This document shows positions 63,871 to 64,000 of a stretch of DNA of 64,000 nt, in pieces (position 1 is the first letter of the stretch; every line of letters starts with the position of its first letter). Both the position numbers and the translations under genes were made by a program. Origin of the DNA: DASRDR01 sp044867785 (GTDB taxonomy: Bacteria; Methylomirabilota; Methylomirabilia; Rokubacteriales; DASRDR01); the NCBI GenBank assembly GCA_044867785.1, contig JBIOVM010000170.1:1-64000 (forward strand), in the 5' to 3' direction. The notes under the pieces are model-generated. The model made no database searches and was not told where the DNA came from. It worked only from the letters and a program-made list of their open reading frames with translations.

Positions 63871-64000
63871 ATGGCCCGGGGCACGATGATCCGCGAGGGC
63901 GCGATGGACCAACCCCCGATTTGGGTGGGGGACCCCCAGGTTTCGACCAGACGCTCGGCGCGGACGAACGAGCGTAAGATACCGGCACCCATGGGGTCGC
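63871..64000 (+). CDS. Possible small ORF, partial at window end
   Basis: ATG at 63871 has GGAGG (63861-63865) at ideal spacing and stays open for all 43 visible codons (MARGTMIREGAMDQPPIWVG ...). No family recognised. It is divergent from the membrane protein-radical SAM unit. A short divergent gene next to a radical SAM operon could encode its substrate or a regulator, but nothing in the sequence shows this. Confidence 0.3.
   Translation, partial: MARGTMIREGAMDQPPIWVGDPQVSTRRSARTNERKIPAPMGS

Overview
The window is 64 kb of very GC-rich, densely coded bacterial chromosome. Genes sit in long same-strand runs, and neighbours often overlap by 4 nt (ATGA or GTGA). BamD, a LolB/M23-type set of lipoproteins and a signal peptidase point to a diderm cell. 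The mix of acyl-CoA dehydrogenases, hydantoinase/oxoprolinase genes, branched-chain-type binding protein and oligopeptide ABC ATPases resembles uncultured high-GC soil lineages such as Rokubacteria/Methylomirabilota. That placement is inference only; no rRNA, tRNA, phage, transposase or CRISPR array was seen.

Layout. 1-8.8 kb (minus): one run from a putative promoter at 8.8 kb, with UDP-glucose dehydrogenase, UDP-xylose synthase, Trm112-like protein, NDP-sugar pyrophosphorylase, phosphohexomutase, then LepA, LepB and HemW (cut by the window edge). The sugar part makes UDP-glucuronate/UDP-xylose precursors. 8.9-12.9 kb (minus): a three-gene coupled catabolic cassette (amidohydrolase, MFS exporter/importer, M20 carbamoylase/amidohydrolase). 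13.1-19.4 kb (plus): paired acyl-CoA dehydrogenases, cell-wall amidase, a MamK-like actin, Nudix and MBL hydrolases. 19.5-22.1 kb: a sigma-54-type promoter ahead of a pseudopilin gene, a small DUF736-like protein, AHSA1 and VOC proteins, and a Cys-rich small protein. 22.2-27.1 kb (plus): a four-gene surface-glycan run (oxidoreductase, phosphodiesterase, two GT4 glycosyltransferases). 27.2-30.6 kb: gamma-glutamyl hydrolase facing gamma-glutamyltransferase and an M23 peptidase.

30.6-38.8 kb (minus): protein quality control (ClpB, DnaJ-like, FtsH, LemA), with an FMN reductase and an MFS transporter. 39-41.6 kb: an exported repeat protein, two RidA paralogues with basic tails, and an SDR. 41.6-52.5 kb (minus): HyuA/HyuB oxoprolinase/hydantoinase with a binding protein, an MBL/PAS pair, and a HAD-PxpA-PxpC-PxpB-DUF1445 cluster. 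Together with the gamma-glutamyl genes this suggests turnover of gamma-glutamyl compounds, 5-oxoproline and hydantoin-like compounds. 52.6-59.2 kb: small exported protein, GNATs, LarA-like protein, lipoprotein, BamD and a DppD/DppF ATPase pair. 59.2-64 kb (minus): an unrecognised 710-aa membrane protein with a 159-aa partner, then a radical SAM protein coupled to a small membrane protein behind a sigma-54-like promoter.

The most unusual signals are: (i) a perfect 28-bp inverted-repeat element lying across the hyuA/hyuB junction, which supplies the end of one protein, the ribosome binding site and the start of the next, with a third identical copy 9.3 kb away; (ii) a MamK-family actin outside any magnetosome cluster; (iii) promoters placed so that transcription should begin at the start codon (leaderless) for lemA, the dnaJ-like gene and a small exported protein; and (iv) the orphan 710/159-aa membrane module.
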